A stretch of 64,000 nucleotides of DNA, taken from the NCBI RefSeq assembly GCF_009861505.1, contig NZ_WTFT01000017.1, forward strand, positions 62,001-126,000, read 5' to 3'. Positions 18,268 through 26,413 of the stretch are shown piece by piece. Position 1 is the first letter of the stretch. Each line of letters opens with the position of its first letter. The stretch comes from Pseudomonas izuensis (GTDB lineage Bacteria > Pseudomonadota > Gammaproteobacteria > Pseudomonadales > Pseudomonadaceae). Under the pieces are notes generated by a model. It was not told where the DNA came from. It saw only the letters and a list, made by a program, of their open reading frames with translations, and did no database searches. Made by a program: the position numbers and the translations under genes.

Positions 18268-18776
18268 GGCCCGCCGCCGGCCCCCGGCTTGCCTGCCGGC
18301 ATGGCGCCGAACAGGCCAAAGAGGTTCTGAGTGTTCATGTAGAGGGCTTTTGACTGGTCGACATACTGGCGCATCAAGTCCTGCATGACCGGTGCTTGCT
18401 GGTGCATGAATGCGCTCCAGGCCTCAGAGGACTGAGCGCCGGTCTGAGACTGGATGTCGATGACCGTCTGGATGCTTTTATCCAGGTAGCTGCCGAGGAC
18501 ACTCTGGTAGGGACCGTAGAACTGGATAATCCCCATGAGCATCTCACTGGAGAAGATCGGCTCACCGCCACTTTCGGCTTCCAGGATGACCTGCAGCAAA
18601 ATGCTTCGGGTCAGATTCTCGCCAGTCTTGGCGTCGACCACCTCGAAAGGGATTCTATCGACGACCAATTGGCGTATATCCGAAAGGGTCAAATGACTGC
18701 TGGTGTGCGTGTCATACAGACGGCGATTCGGGTACTTCTTGATCAGACGGGGGGTGTTCCGACTGTTATCTGTCAT
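18243..18776 (-). CDS. phaR: Polyhydroxyalkanoate synthesis repressor PhaR
   Basis: A 177-residue regulator. The N-terminal DNA-binding domain shows the signature LIKKYPNRRLYDT (residues about 11-23). The following PHB-accumulation-regulator domain contains MLMGIIQFYGPYQSVLGSYLD, thought to sense PHB or granules. The C-terminus is Gly/Lys-rich and disordered. In other bacteria PhaR represses phasin genes until polymer binds it. It is convergent with phaP and shares its hairpin region. Confidence 0.93.
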   Translation of the reverse strand: MTDNSRNTPRLIKKYPNRRLYDTHTSSHLTLSDIRQLVVDRIPFEVVDAKTGENLTRSILLQVILEAESGGEPIFSSEMLMGIIQFYGPYQSVLGSYLDKSIQTVIDIQSQTGAQSSEAWSAFMHQQAPVMQDLMRQYVDQSKALYMNTQNLFGLFGAMPAGKPGAGGGPKKNDDGE

Positions 18777-19147
18777 GCGGGGCTACTCACAGCAAGCCTG
18801 GTTTGCAGGCATCTTATCGTACTCTGACCACTGCGACTCCACTGCGTCGCTTCACGCGGCACGCGCGGGGGCAGCGTAAGGACTTCCCTTCATCTTTTGA
18901 GTGCTGAGCCCGCAAACGCAGAAGAGAGGGCGCTTCCGAAACTTATGTAGGACAAAGGCGCGCAGCGTAGGAAGCAACGCTGGAAAGGCAAGTGGTTGAG
19001 TGCTTTGATAGGTTCCAGCACCTCACAAAACCCGTCTCGGCCGGGGGTATTCGCTTTGCACCTTCAAGGTACAGAATGAATCAAAGGGCAGCGTGTATCG
19101 CGCCCCTCCAATAGGACGGAAACACGCACGTTATGCAGGAATTCACC
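18777..19147. other. Intergenic region at the right end of the PHB locus
   Basis: About 370 bases. It contains the leftward phaR promoter region and the leader of the small rightward gene at 19148. I see no tRNA fragment, integrase remnant or direct repeat of the tRNA-Ser end. Nothing else is supported. Confidence 0.4.
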
Positions 19148-19351
19148 ATGCAGCAGGCCGAGTTGGAAAAGGTACATGTGGAAATCGTCAAGCTGATGGC
19201 CGAGCAGCGCAAGCTAATGGCTGAGCAGCGCAAGCTGAACGCAGAAGCCGGCAAGATGACTCGTGAAACTTTTTGGTATCCGGTGGCTGTTTCCACGGGC
19301 TTGATTGGCACAGTGGCGACTATCACTGCGGTGCTGGTCAAGCTTTTATAG
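19148..19351 (+). CDS. 67-residue coiled-coil and membrane-anchor protein
   Basis: The protein has a charged N-terminal helix with a tandem heptad repeat (KLMAEQR twice, then KLNAEAG) and one C-terminal membrane span (VAVSTGLIGTVATITAVLVKLL). The start at 19148 has GGAATTCACC upstream. An ATG five codons earlier lacks a good site. It looks like a small tail-anchored membrane protein with a cytoplasmic coiled coil. I do not recognise a family. It stands alone between PhaR and the YbjQ-like gene. Confidence 0.6.
   Translation: MQQAELEKVHVEIVKLMAEQRKLMAEQRKLNAEAGKMTRETFWYPVAVSTGLIGTVATITAVLVKLL
19193..19234 (+). repeat. 21-base tandem repeat inside the coiled-coil gene
   Basis: Two adjacent 21-base units (CTGATGGCCGAGCAGCGCAAG and CTAATGGCTGAGCAGCGCAAG in split form) differ at two positions and encode the repeated heptad. 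A third degenerate unit follows. Confidence 0.85.
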
Positions 19352-19545
19352 CGCTGTATTTGCGATTTGCATAACAGGCCAGGTTCACTCGGTTTCGCGA
19401 TCTTTTCAGTGTGAGCAATGCTGTCCAACCTTCGAACGAATCGACCCCCCCATGCCCCGGCCTCGCGCCGATTTTCGCGGTGTATCCATGCTCATCGCAG
19501 TTGTATTGATGCACTGGCTCACTCTCTGAACGACAAGGAAATCCC

Positions 19546-19866
19546 ATGATCACCACCACGACGCACGCTGTCGAAGGCCGACAAATCACCGCCTACCTGG
19601 ATATTGTCAGCGCCGAGTCGGTACAGGGCGTCAACGTCATCCGCGATGTGTTCGCCGGGATGCGGGATTTTTTCGGCGGGCGCTCTCAGACATTGGAGCG
19701 AGCATTGAAGGAGGCGCGTATCCAGGCCACCGACGAGATCAAGGAGAGGGCGAGGGCGCTTCAGGCGGATGCGGTGGTTGGGCTCGATTTTGAGATCAGC
19801 ATGCCGGCCGGCAAGGGTGGAATGGTGGTGGTATTTGTGACTGGAACGGCTGTCAAACTGAGGTGA
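19546..19866 (+). CDS. YbjQ/UPF0145 family protein
   Basis: A 106-residue protein of the UPF0145 (YbjQ) family: it begins with an early beta segment (GRQITAYLDIVSAESVQG), then RDFFGGRSQTLERALKEARIQA, and ends with the conserved DAVVGLDFEIS and VFVTGTAV. The family is a small pentameric, putative heavy-metal-binding-like fold without known activity. AAGGAAA precedes the start. The gene is monocistronic. Confidence 0.88.
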   Translation: MITTTTHAVEGRQITAYLDIVSAESVQGVNVIRDVFAGMRDFFGGRSQTLERALKEARIQATDEIKERARALQADAVVGLDFEISMPAGKGGMVVVFVTGTAVKLR

Positions 19867-20013
19867 TCAGGTCAGGTCCATTCGTCGGGCATTGGGTAAT
19901 CTGAACTGCAAGTCCATTAATGACCGGCTAGTCTCGATGGCCTTGGTGATCGATATTTTTTTTGGCAAATGGGCTTGCCGGTGTCGGTCCCGCTTTTGAA
20001 GAGGGGTGAAGAG

Positions 20014-20202
20014 ATGGCTGATCCGTATATCGAAGACGACGGTGCAGAATTTCCGATCAACAACTGCGTACAGTGTGGCCAGACGGCGTACGTAGCCAGC
20101 TTCGGCGAAGACCAGACCGAGGTCGACAAAATCAAGACCAGGGCGTGTCGGGTACAGAAGGGGAAGTTTCTGCCCAAGGTGACAGCCCCTGTCAGGAAGT
20201 AA
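20014..20202 (+). CDS. 62-residue protein with a CxxC pair
   Basis: A short acidic protein starting MADPYIEDDGAEFPINN behind GAGGGGTGAAGAG. It has CVQCG near residue 20 and a later single Cys (TRACRVQ), which could bind a metal or form a disulfide. The C-terminus is basic. A clear terminator follows, which supports a real gene. I do not recognise the family. Confidence 0.65.
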   Translation: MADPYIEDDGAEFPINNCVQCGQTAYVASFGEDQTEVDKIKTRACRVQKGKFLPKVTAPVRK

Positions 20203-20215
20203 TGAACCAACAAGC

Positions 20216-20242
20216 GAACCCCGTCATTGAGCGGGGTTTTTT
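20216..20242 (+). terminator. Terminator after the 62-residue gene
   Basis: The stem AACCCCG/CGGGGTT with a six- to seven-base loop is followed by TTTT. Confidence 0.85.
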
Positions 20243-20310
20243 GAGCCTGGGTTTCGTGTTGTTTTTTATTTTTTGAGGACGGTGTGAACGAATATTCAGC
20301 CGGGTTTTTT

Positions 20311-20400
20311 TTCACAAAGTTTTCACGAGGTCCTACGTAGGCTCAACTCATCCGTTAGAAAGCAACACCCTGCCCGTTCCCCAGCGGGCTTTTTTTTGCC
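20311..20400 (+). ncRNA. Candidate small RNA
   Basis: A stretch with no reading frame ends in a strong intrinsic terminator (GCCCG/CGGGC stem, then eight T, at 20372-20397) that is not attached to any gene on either strand. Upstream lie a perfect ten-base palindrome CCTACGTAGG (20332-20341) and single-stranded CA-rich sequence. The form fits a small Hfq-type RNA of about 60-80 bases. The 5' end is a guess. A comparison with the RgsA/P16 and other Pseudomonas sRNA models would decide. Confidence 0.4.
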
Positions 20401-20539
20401 TGGCATAAAACCTTTTCCAAAATTGCTGTCCAACCGTCGCTAACTACGAGGTTGAGTGCGCGCATGTCTGGACTTTGTCTCCTCTAAAGCTTTCAATCTC
20501 GACCCTTTTGATTTTCATCCCTATTTTGAGGTTTTTGTC

Positions 20540-20908
20540 ATGCGTTTCACTCTGCCTGCTTTGGTTCTGGGTCTTCTGGTTGCTCAAGGTGCAATGGCTG
20601 GCGACGGTACTGCCGCAATCGGCGGTGGTTTGGGCGGCGCGCTGGGTAACGTCGTGGGCCAGAGCATGGGTGGCAGCACCGGTGCAGCGATTGGTGCGGG
20701 TGTGGCAGGCGCGGCGGGTAGTGCTGTTGCCGCCAAAAAAGGCCACCGTACCAGTGCTGCGATCGGCGGCGGCGTGGGTGCTGCTGGCGGTTCGGTTATC
20801 GGTAACAGCCTGGGCGGCAAGACCGGTTCGACCATCGGTGCAGGCCTGGGCGGCGCATTGGGCGGCGGCGTAGGCAGCAACCTGGCCAACGGTCACAAGC
20901 GTCACTGA
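20540..20908 (+). CDS. Exported glycine-zipper protein
   Basis: A 122-residue protein with a signal peptide (MRFTLPALVLGLLVAQGAMA) and a mature part almost wholly made of Gly-zipper repeats (GGGLGGALGNVVG, GAAIGAGVAGAAG and similar), broken by a basic spot KKGHRTS. Such proteins insert in the outer membrane or oligomerise there. GAGG lies about ten bases before the ATG. A strong terminator follows. The specific function is unknown. Confidence 0.85.
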   Translation: MRFTLPALVLGLLVAQGAMAGDGTAAIGGGLGGALGNVVGQSMGGSTGAAIGAGVAGAAGSAVAAKKGHRTSAAIGGGVGAAGGSVIGNSLGGKTGSTIGAGLGGALGGGVGSNLANGHKRH

Positions 20909-20956
20909 TCCCGAGCGATCCATTCAGGCCGGCTCACTCAGCTGCTGGCCGGTTAG

Positions 20957-20992
20957 AAAAAATGCCCGTATCGCAAGATACGGGCATTTTTT
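20957..20992. terminator. Terminator of the glycine-zipper gene
   Basis: The stem AAAAATGCCCGTATC/GATACGGGCATTTTT has a four-base loop (GCAA). It is nearly symmetrical and possibly bidirectional. Confidence 0.9.
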
Positions 20993-21070
20993 ATGCGCCC
21001 TATCCAGAATCCGGGGCGGATTGCCTTTCATAGGGTCTGATTGCGCGATCTTTTTTGTTATTCGTCATTC

Positions 21071-21100
21071 TTGACACTGTCCAGTCAGCTTCTCTAGGAT
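21071..21100 (+). promoter_or_regulatory. Probable sigma-70 promoter
   Basis: TTGACA and TAGGAT are separated by 18 bases. It lies about 160 bases before the 102-residue gene at 21260. The 21000-21259 gap shows nothing else that I can support. Confidence 0.5.
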
Positions 21101-21259
21101 GCTGCTCATGCGCCGATTTAAACAGCTACTTGCGGGGCGCCAGGTGACTCGATCAGTTGCCGATAGAAGCCTGGAGCAGGCTTCGAAATACCGCTAAAGC
21201 GCTGGTTCGGTGTTGCCTCTCACCTGCCATGCAGACTTTTGAGGCAGAGACACGACACG

Positions 21260-21568
21260 ATGAATGCACTAAGCCCCGTTGTACGTCCCGCGCCGATCAC
21301 GGCACATCTCACCCAGCGCAATCCAAAAATCCTGCTTGGCGGTAAACATCAGCCGACGCTCTTGCGTTACCTCGATGGCTGGCCGCGTCGCACCGGTGGG
21401 CCGGCAGCCTTTCTGATCCAGTTTGTCGAAGACGGCGAATCCCTGGCTCGATTTGCCAGCGACAGTTTTGATCTGGCGGTGATTCAATCGCCCAGCGCCG
21501 AAGATGCCCCTGAAGTCATCAGGCAACTGACCCGTGTCGCCCGCCAAGGGCTGATTACCCGTCGCTGA
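21260..21568 (+). CDS. Conserved-looking 102-residue protein
   Basis: A soluble protein. The last half (FDLAVIQSPSAEDAPEVIRQLTRVARQGLI) resembles the tail of a Rossmann-like methyltransferase sheet, but no SAM motif is present. There is a GAGG about 15 bases before the chosen ATG and nothing closer. It is convergent with greB, 33 bases away. No function can be given. Confidence 0.6.
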   Translation: MNALSPVVRPAPITAHLTQRNPKILLGGKHQPTLLRYLDGWPRRTGGPAAFLIQFVEDGESLARFASDSFDLAVIQSPSAEDAPEVIRQLTRVARQGLITRR

Positions 21569-21601
21569 GGCCCGGAGCGCCATGGCTCATGGCGCCGCGG
21601 C

Positions 21602-22099
21602 TCAAAGATACTCGATGGCCACGATGTACACGCATTGCTCGCCAGTAGGTGTCTGGACCCGAACTTCGGCGTCCAGTGCCTTGCCGATCAACGCGCGGGC
21701 CAGCGGTGAGTCGATGCTGATCAGGCCCTGTTTCAAATCCAGTTCGTCCGGCCCGACGATGCGATAGCGTGACTCTTTGCCGTCCTCGTCTTCAATGGTG
21801 ACCCAGGCCCCGAAATAGACTTTGTTCGGATCGCTGGGCTTCTCGCTGACGACCTTGAGGGCTTCCAGGCGTTTGGTGAGAAAACGTACACGGCTGTCGA
21901 TCTCGCGCAGCATCTTTTTGCCGTAGGTGTATTCGGCGTTTTCCGAGCGATCGCCCTGTGCAGCGGCTTCGCTGACAGACTGCGTCACTTGCGGTCGCCT
22001 TACGTGCCAGAGCTCATGAAACTCGGCGCGCATCCGCGCTTCACCTTCGGGGGTGATCAGCGCGGTGCCTGCGGTGCGGGGAGGGCGATAACGGCTCAT
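21602..22099 (-). CDS. greB: Transcription elongation factor GreB
   Basis: A 165-residue Gre factor. The N-terminal coiled coil carries the acidic tip motif (GDRSENAEYTYGKKMLREID), where the Asp/Glu pair stimulates RNA cleavage by backtracked RNA polymerase. The C-terminal FKBP-like domain includes YRIVGPDELD and SPLARALIGK. The YTYGKK form and length favour GreB over GreA. The start is MSRYRPP. Confidence 0.93.
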   Translation of the reverse strand: MSRYRPPRTAGTALITPEGEARMRAEFHELWHVRRPQVTQSVSEAAAQGDRSENAEYTYGKKMLREIDSRVRFLTKRLEALKVVSEKPSDPNKVYFGAWVTIEDEDGKESRYRIVGPDELDLKQGLISIDSPLARALIGKALDAEVRVQTPTGEQCVYIVAIEYL

Positions 22100-22133
22100 G
22101 GTAATTTCTTTGAAGGGTGAAGGGCTGAGTCTA

Positions 22134-24641
22134 TCAACCCTCGCGCAGTACTGTCAGGGGGCTGGCATTCAAGGCGCGACGGGTGCCAAATACACCGGCG
22201 CCACCAATCAGTAGCGCACCGATCAGCGGCAGTACCAGCAGCCATGGATGCGGATGCCAGGGCAGGTCGAACGCGTAGCGGTACAACACCAGGCTCACGA
22301 CTTCCGAGCCCAGCGCGGCCAGTAAACCGCTGACTGCACCGAGCAAACCGAACTCGATCCGCCGCGCATTGACCAGTAATTGCCGCTCCGCCCCCAGCGC
22401 TCGCAACAGCGCCCCCTGGCGGATGCGTTCATCCAGCGTCGCCTGCAAGCCGGAAAACAGCACCGCCATCCCCGCCGCCAACACAAACAACAGCACATAC
22501 TCTACCGCCAGGGTGACCTGGGCGAGGATGCTGCGCAGCTGCGCCAACAGGGCTTCGACTTGCAAAATGGTGACCGCCGGAAAACTGCGGGACAGATCGA
22601 CGATCTGTTGGTCATGGCCTGCCGCCAGATAGAAGCTGGTCAGGTAAGTCGCCGGCAGGTCCTTCAAGGTGCCGGGCTGGAAAATCATGAAGAAGTTCGG
22701 CTGGAAATTGTCCCAGTTGATCTCCCGCAGGCTGGTGACTTTCGCCTCGCGATTGACCCCGCCCACGGTAAAGACCATGTGATCACCGAGCTTGAGCTTC
22801 AGGCTTTCGGCGACCTTGCCTTCCACCGATACGCCGGGAATGTCATCAGGCGGTTGCTCAGGCCACCAGTTGCCGGCGGTGATCCTGTTACCCGCCGGCA
22901 GGTCGGCGGCCCAGGTCAGGCTCAGGTCGCGCTGGACCGCACGATCACCGGCCGAATCCTTGCTGACGATTTGCTGCACCGGTTCGCCGTTGATGCTGAT
23001 CAGCCGACCCGGCACCACCGGGTACAGCGGTGCCGATTGCGCCGACACTGAGATCAGGCGATCGGTAAACGCCTGCTTGTCCGCTGGCAGAATGTTCAGG
23101 GCAAAATAGTTCGGTGCATTTTTCGGCAACTGGTTCTGCCAGGTGTCCAGCAGTTCGCCGCGCAGCAAGGCGATCAATGCCATCGACAGCAGGATCAGGC
23201 CGAATGCCAGGGATTGTCCCGCCGCTGCCAGCGGATGACGGAGCAACTGGCCGAGACCGAGGCGCCACGGCAGGGAGGCCCGGGCGAGCAGGCGCCGCAG
23301 GCTTTTCAACAGCAGCAACAGCAAGCTACCCAGTGCCAGCGCCGCAATCACGCCACCGCCGAGCAGGGCAAAGGTCAACACCAGGTCCAGGCTCAGGCGC
23401 CACATGATCAACCCGAGGGCGCCCAGCGCTGCGCCGTAGACCATCCAGGTACTGGAAGGAATCGGCAGCAGGTCGCGACGCAACACGCGCAACGGTGGAA
23501 CCCTGCCCAGCGCCGCCAGCGGCGGCAAGGCAAAACCGGCCAGCGCCACCAGCCCGGTGCCGATCCCGGCGATGGCTGGAAACAGGCCGCCCGGTGGCAC
23601 ATCGCTCGGCAGCAAGTCGTGCAGCAAGGCAAACAGCCCCAGTTGTGCCAGCCAACCGATTAAGGCGCCGCTGATACTGGCGAGCAGTCCGAGGACGGTC
23701 AGTTGCACGCTGAACAGCACCATGGTTTCCCGCCGCGACAAGCCCAGGCAACGCAACAACGCACTGGCATCGAAGCGGCGAGTGGCGAATCGTGTCGCCG
23801 ACAGTGCTACCGCCACACCGGCCAGCAACACGGCCACCAGACTGGCCATGTTCAAGTAACGTTCAGCCTTTCCCAGGGCACCGCCGATCTGCCGGTTGCC
23901 ATCGCGGGCATCCTGGATGCGCTGGTTGGCGGCGAGGCCGGGTTTGATCAGTTGGCGATAGGTTTCCAGCGCCTGGGCCTTGCCGCGCCAGAGCTCCCGG
24001 TAACTGACCCGGCTGCCGGGCTGCACCACGCCGGTGGCGGCGAGGTCGTCGAGGTTGATCAGTACCCGTGGCGTCAGGCTGTAGAAGTTGCCGGCGCGGT
24101 CGGGTTCATAGGTCAACACCCGCGCCAGTGTCAGTGTTTTCATGCCGACATCGATGCTGTCGCCCATCTTCAGATCGAGCGCGGTCAGCAACCGGGCTTC
24201 AACCCAGGCTTCACCGGGTTTCGGCCCGCCACCGGACGCCTCCGGGGCGAAAGGGGCAGGGGCGCTCTTCAGTTCGCCGCGCAATGGGTAGGCGTCATCG
24301 GCAGCCTTGATGCTGGACAACTGGATGCCGTTGTCGGTGGCGATGACGCTGGAGAACTCCACCACCTGCGCATGTTCGAGACCCAGCTCGGTGCCGCTTT
24401 TTATCTGTTCTGGGCGCGCCGGCGAGCTGCCTTCGAGCAGGAGGTCTGCACCCAGGAACTCGGTGGCGCGCAGCATCATGGCACCGTTGAGGCGGGCACC
24501 GAAGTAACCGATGGCGGTGCTTGCCGCCACGGCCACCAGCAAGGCGAAGAACAACACGCGCAACTCACCGGCGCGAGCATCACGCAGCAACTGGCGGATG
24601 GCGAGACTGAACAGGCGCAGCAGCGGCAGGCGTGCCATCAA
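22134..24641 (-). CDS. ABC transporter permease, YbbP type with two FtsX domains
   Basis: An 835-residue inner-membrane protein. The N-terminal helix near residues 30-50 is followed by a large periplasmic region, then a FtsX permease domain (about residues 260-380), a second periplasmic region, and a second FtsX domain near the C-terminus (about 720-830). It starts within the last four bases of the ATPase gene (ATGA overlap), so the two are translated as a pair. YbbAP-type systems are linked to TesA and are thought to extract lipophilic or hydrophobic compounds from the envelope. The substrate is unproven. Confidence 0.88.
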   Translation of the reverse strand: MMARLPLLRLFSLAIRQLLRDARAGELRVLFFALLVAVAASTAIGYFGARLNGAMMLRATEFLGADLLLEGSSPARPEQIKSGTELGLEHAQVVEFSSVIATDNGIQLSSIKAADDAYPLRGELKSAPAPFAPEASGGGPKPGEAWVEARLLTALDLKMGDSIDVGMKTLTLARVLTYEPDRAGNFYSLTPRVLINLDDLAATGVVQPGSRVSYRELWRGKAQALETYRQLIKPGLAANQRIQDARDGNRQIGGALGKAERYLNMASLVAVLLAGVAVALSATRFATRRFDASALLRCLGLSRRETMVLFSVQLTVLGLLASISGALIGWLAQLGLFALLHDLLPSDVPPGGLFPAIAGIGTGLVALAGFALPPLAALGRVPPLRVLRRDLLPIPSSTWMVYGAALGALGLIMWRLSLDLVLTFALLGGGVIAALALGSLLLLLLKSLRRLLARASLPWRLGLGQLLRHPLAAAGQSLAFGLILLSMALIALLRGELLDTWQNQLPKNAPNYFALNILPADKQAFTDRLISVSAQSAPLYPVVPGRLISINGEPVQQIVSKDSAGDRAVQRDLSLTWAADLPAGNRITAGNWWPEQPPDDIPGVSVEGKVAESLKLKLGDHMVFTVGGVNREAKVTSLREINWDNFQPNFFMIFQPGTLKDLPATYLTSFYLAAGHDQQIVDLSRSFPAVTILQVEALLAQLRSILAQVTLAVEYVLLFVLAAGMAVLFSGLQATLDERIRQGALLRALGAERQLLVNARRIEFGLLGAVSGLLAALGSEVVSLVLYRYAFDLPWHPHPWLLVLPLIGALLIGGAGVFGTRRALNASPLTVLREG

Positions 24642-25321
24642 GGCTCCAGTGGGGCGACCAGCAGGCCGGCTTCAAGGCGGATCAGGCGCCGGCAGCGATG
24701 CGCCAGGCGTTCATCGTGAGTCACCAGCACCAGGGTCGTGCCGCGCTCTTTGTTGAGTTCGAACAACAGGTCGCTGATGCGCTCGCCGGTGTGACTGTCG
24801 AGGTTGCCGGTGGGCTCGTCGGCGAACAGCACGTCGGGTTCGGCGGCAAATGCCCGGGCAATCGCCACGCGCTGCTGTTCGCCGCCGGAGAGCTGACGTG
24901 GCGAGTGGGTCAGGCGCTGGCCAAGGCCGACCCGTTGCAGCAGCTCGGTGGCGCGACCACGGGCATCTTTGCGGCCATCGAGCTCCAGGGGCAGCATGAC
25001 GTTTTCCAGCGCATTGAGGCTATCGAGCAGTTGAAACGACTGGAAGACAAATCCCACGTGCTCGGCGCGGATGCGAGCACGCTGGTCTTCGTCGAGGTTG
25101 CTCAGGCCCTGCCCGGCGAGGGTGACTTCGCCGCTGCTCGGCAAGTCGAGGCCGGCGAGCAGGCCCAGGAGGGTGGATTTGCCGGAGCCGGATGCGCCGA
25201 CGATGGCCAGGCTGTCGCCCTTGTTCAGTTCAAGGCTGAGTTCGTGCAGGATGGTCAGTTCACCTTCCGCGCTGGGAACCACTTTGCTAAGGTTCTTCGC
25301 GGTGAGAATGCTTGCGCCCAT
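24638..25321 (-). CDS. ABC transporter ATP-binding protein, YbbA type
   Basis: A 227-residue ATPase of the LolD/MacB group. Walker A is GASGSGKST, the signature is LSGGEQQR, Walker B is VLFADEP, and the H-loop is VTHDE. The start at 25321 gives the normal length. In-frame ATGs further upstream run antisense into tesA and are not used. It is divergent from tesA with only ten bases between the two start codons, as in E. coli ybbA-tesA. Confidence 0.92.
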   Translation of the reverse strand: MGASILTAKNLSKVVPSAEGELTILHELSLELNKGDSLAIVGASGSGKSTLLGLLAGLDLPSSGEVTLAGQGLSNLDEDQRARIRAEHVGFVFQSFQLLDSLNALENVMLPLELDGRKDARGRATELLQRVGLGQRLTHSPRQLSGGEQQRVAIARAFAAEPDVLFADEPTGNLDSHTGERISDLLFELNKERGTTLVLVTHDERLAHRCRRLIRLEAGLLVAPLEP

Positions 25322-25331
25322 GGAGAATCCG

Positions 25332-25937
25332 ATGCGTGTGTGGTTTTTGAGTGCTGGCCTGGCCTTGATGTGCATGGCCCAGAACGCAGCGGCGGGTACT
25401 GTCCTGATCGTTGGCGATAGTATCAGCGCCGGTTTCGGACTGGATACCCGGCTGGGGTGGGTGTCGTTGCTCGAACAACGGCTCAAGCGCGAAGGTTTTG
25501 ACGATACAGTGGTCAATGCATCCATCAGCGGCGACACCAGTGCCGGAGGCCAGGCGCGGCTGCCGGCGCTGCTTGCAGAGCATAAGCCGGAGCTGGTCAT
25601 CCTCGAGCTGGGCGGCAATGACGGGCTGCGCGGATTGCTGCCAACGCAATTGCAACAAAATCTTGCTTCGATGATCGACAGCTCCCGCGCCAGCGGTGCC
25701 AAGGTGCTATTGCTTGGCATGCAGTTGCCTCCCAACTATGGCGTGCGCTACACCAAGGCTTTCGCCGAGGCCTACAGCAACGTTGCCGAAGAAAAGAAAA
25801 TTCCCCTGGTGCCATTTTTCCTCGACGGTGTAGGCGGTCATCCCGACCTGATGCAGGCCGACGGCATCCACCCGGCGGCCGGGGCTCAGGACAAGTTGCT
25901 GGAAAATGTCTGGCCTACGCTAAAACCGCTGTTATGA
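25332..25937 (+). CDS. tesA: Periplasmic acyl-CoA thioesterase/arylesterase TesA
   Basis: A 201-residue SGNH hydrolase. The signal peptide ends near AQNAAA. Block I is LIVGDSISAG with Ser30, block III is GGNDGLRG, and the C-terminal Asp-His pair is in ADGIHPAAG. It hydrolyses thioesters and esters in the periplasm. Its ribosome site GGAGA overlaps the first codons of the divergent ATPase gene. The upstream in-frame ATGs lie inside ybbA antisense and are rejected. Confidence 0.94.
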   Translation: MRVWFLSAGLALMCMAQNAAAGTVLIVGDSISAGFGLDTRLGWVSLLEQRLKREGFDDTVVNASISGDTSAGGQARLPALLAEHKPELVILELGGNDGLRGLLPTQLQQNLASMIDSSRASGAKVLLLGMQLPPNYGVRYTKAFAEAYSNVAEEKKIPLVPFFLDGVGGHPDLMQADGIHPAAGAQDKLLENVWPTLKPLL

Positions 25938-25993
25938 CACTTTTCTACGCGCAGGCTTTCGGCTAAGGTGGCGCCCCCGATTTGGAGCCCCCG

Positions 25994-26287
25994 ATGCCGC
26001 GTCCTGCCTGGTCCCTGTTTGCCTACCAACTGATCGAGCCTGACGAACAGCTGGATCTGTTCGCCTGCCAGGAAGTGCGGGTACATCTGGTGACCCGTCA
26101 GCTGGAGCTGGGCGGTTCGGCTGACCGGACTTTGTGCGGCAGCCTGTTGCCGGCGCAGCCACGTTGGTCGAGCGTCGATCGCAAGGTGTTCCAGGACCAG
26201 CGCCTGTGCTCGTTGTGCCGGGCCATTCTCGAATCGCAAAAGCGCGGTACCTCGCCGATCTGGCCGGAGCTGCGATTCGAGCTGTAG
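25994..26287 (+). CDS. 97-residue conserved-type protein with CxxC
   Basis: The protein begins MPRPAWSLFAYQLIEPDEQLDLF behind GGAG. It has a CSLCRAIL motif near the C-terminus and an earlier Cys in TLCGSL, so it may bind metal. It lies between tesA and the L,D-transpeptidase in the same direction, like PA2855 (from memory). No function is known to me. A single REP overlaps its stop. Confidence 0.75.
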   Translation: MPRPAWSLFAYQLIEPDEQLDLFACQEVRVHLVTRQLELGGSADRTLCGSLLPAQPRWSSVDRKVFQDQRLCSLCRAILESQKRGTSPIWPELRFEL

Positions 26288-26311
26288 GAGCTGCCGCAGG
26301 CTGCGATCTTT
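26285..26311. repeat. Single REP element
   Basis: TAGGAGCTGCCGCAGGCTGC followed by GATC, a solitary copy of the GCCGCAGGCTGCGATC subfamily, also found as an inverted pair at 49475. Confidence 0.8.
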
Positions 26312-26413
26312 TCCCAGCATGGCACGCTCCATCGGTGAAGCTCCCCGAAATAACAGGCGGCGGTGTACAATCCGATTCTTATACCTCTGTTGATCATGCG
26401 AAGGATTTTCCGG

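Noticed and set aside
9300..18950. Integrative island with attachment sites at tRNA-Ser
   Set aside because: No integrase, and I could not find a second copy of the tRNA 3' end near the far edge. The transfer idea is kept only as a hypothesis.
21108..21197. A 29-codon ORF before the 102-residue gene, as a leader peptide
   Set aside because: Its ribosome site would lie at or upstream of the predicted transcription start, and the peptide has no attenuator-like residues.
20000..21600. Defence or toxin-antitoxin genes among the small ORFs
   Set aside because: None shows toxin, antitoxin or nuclease motifs, and each has its own promoter or terminator.
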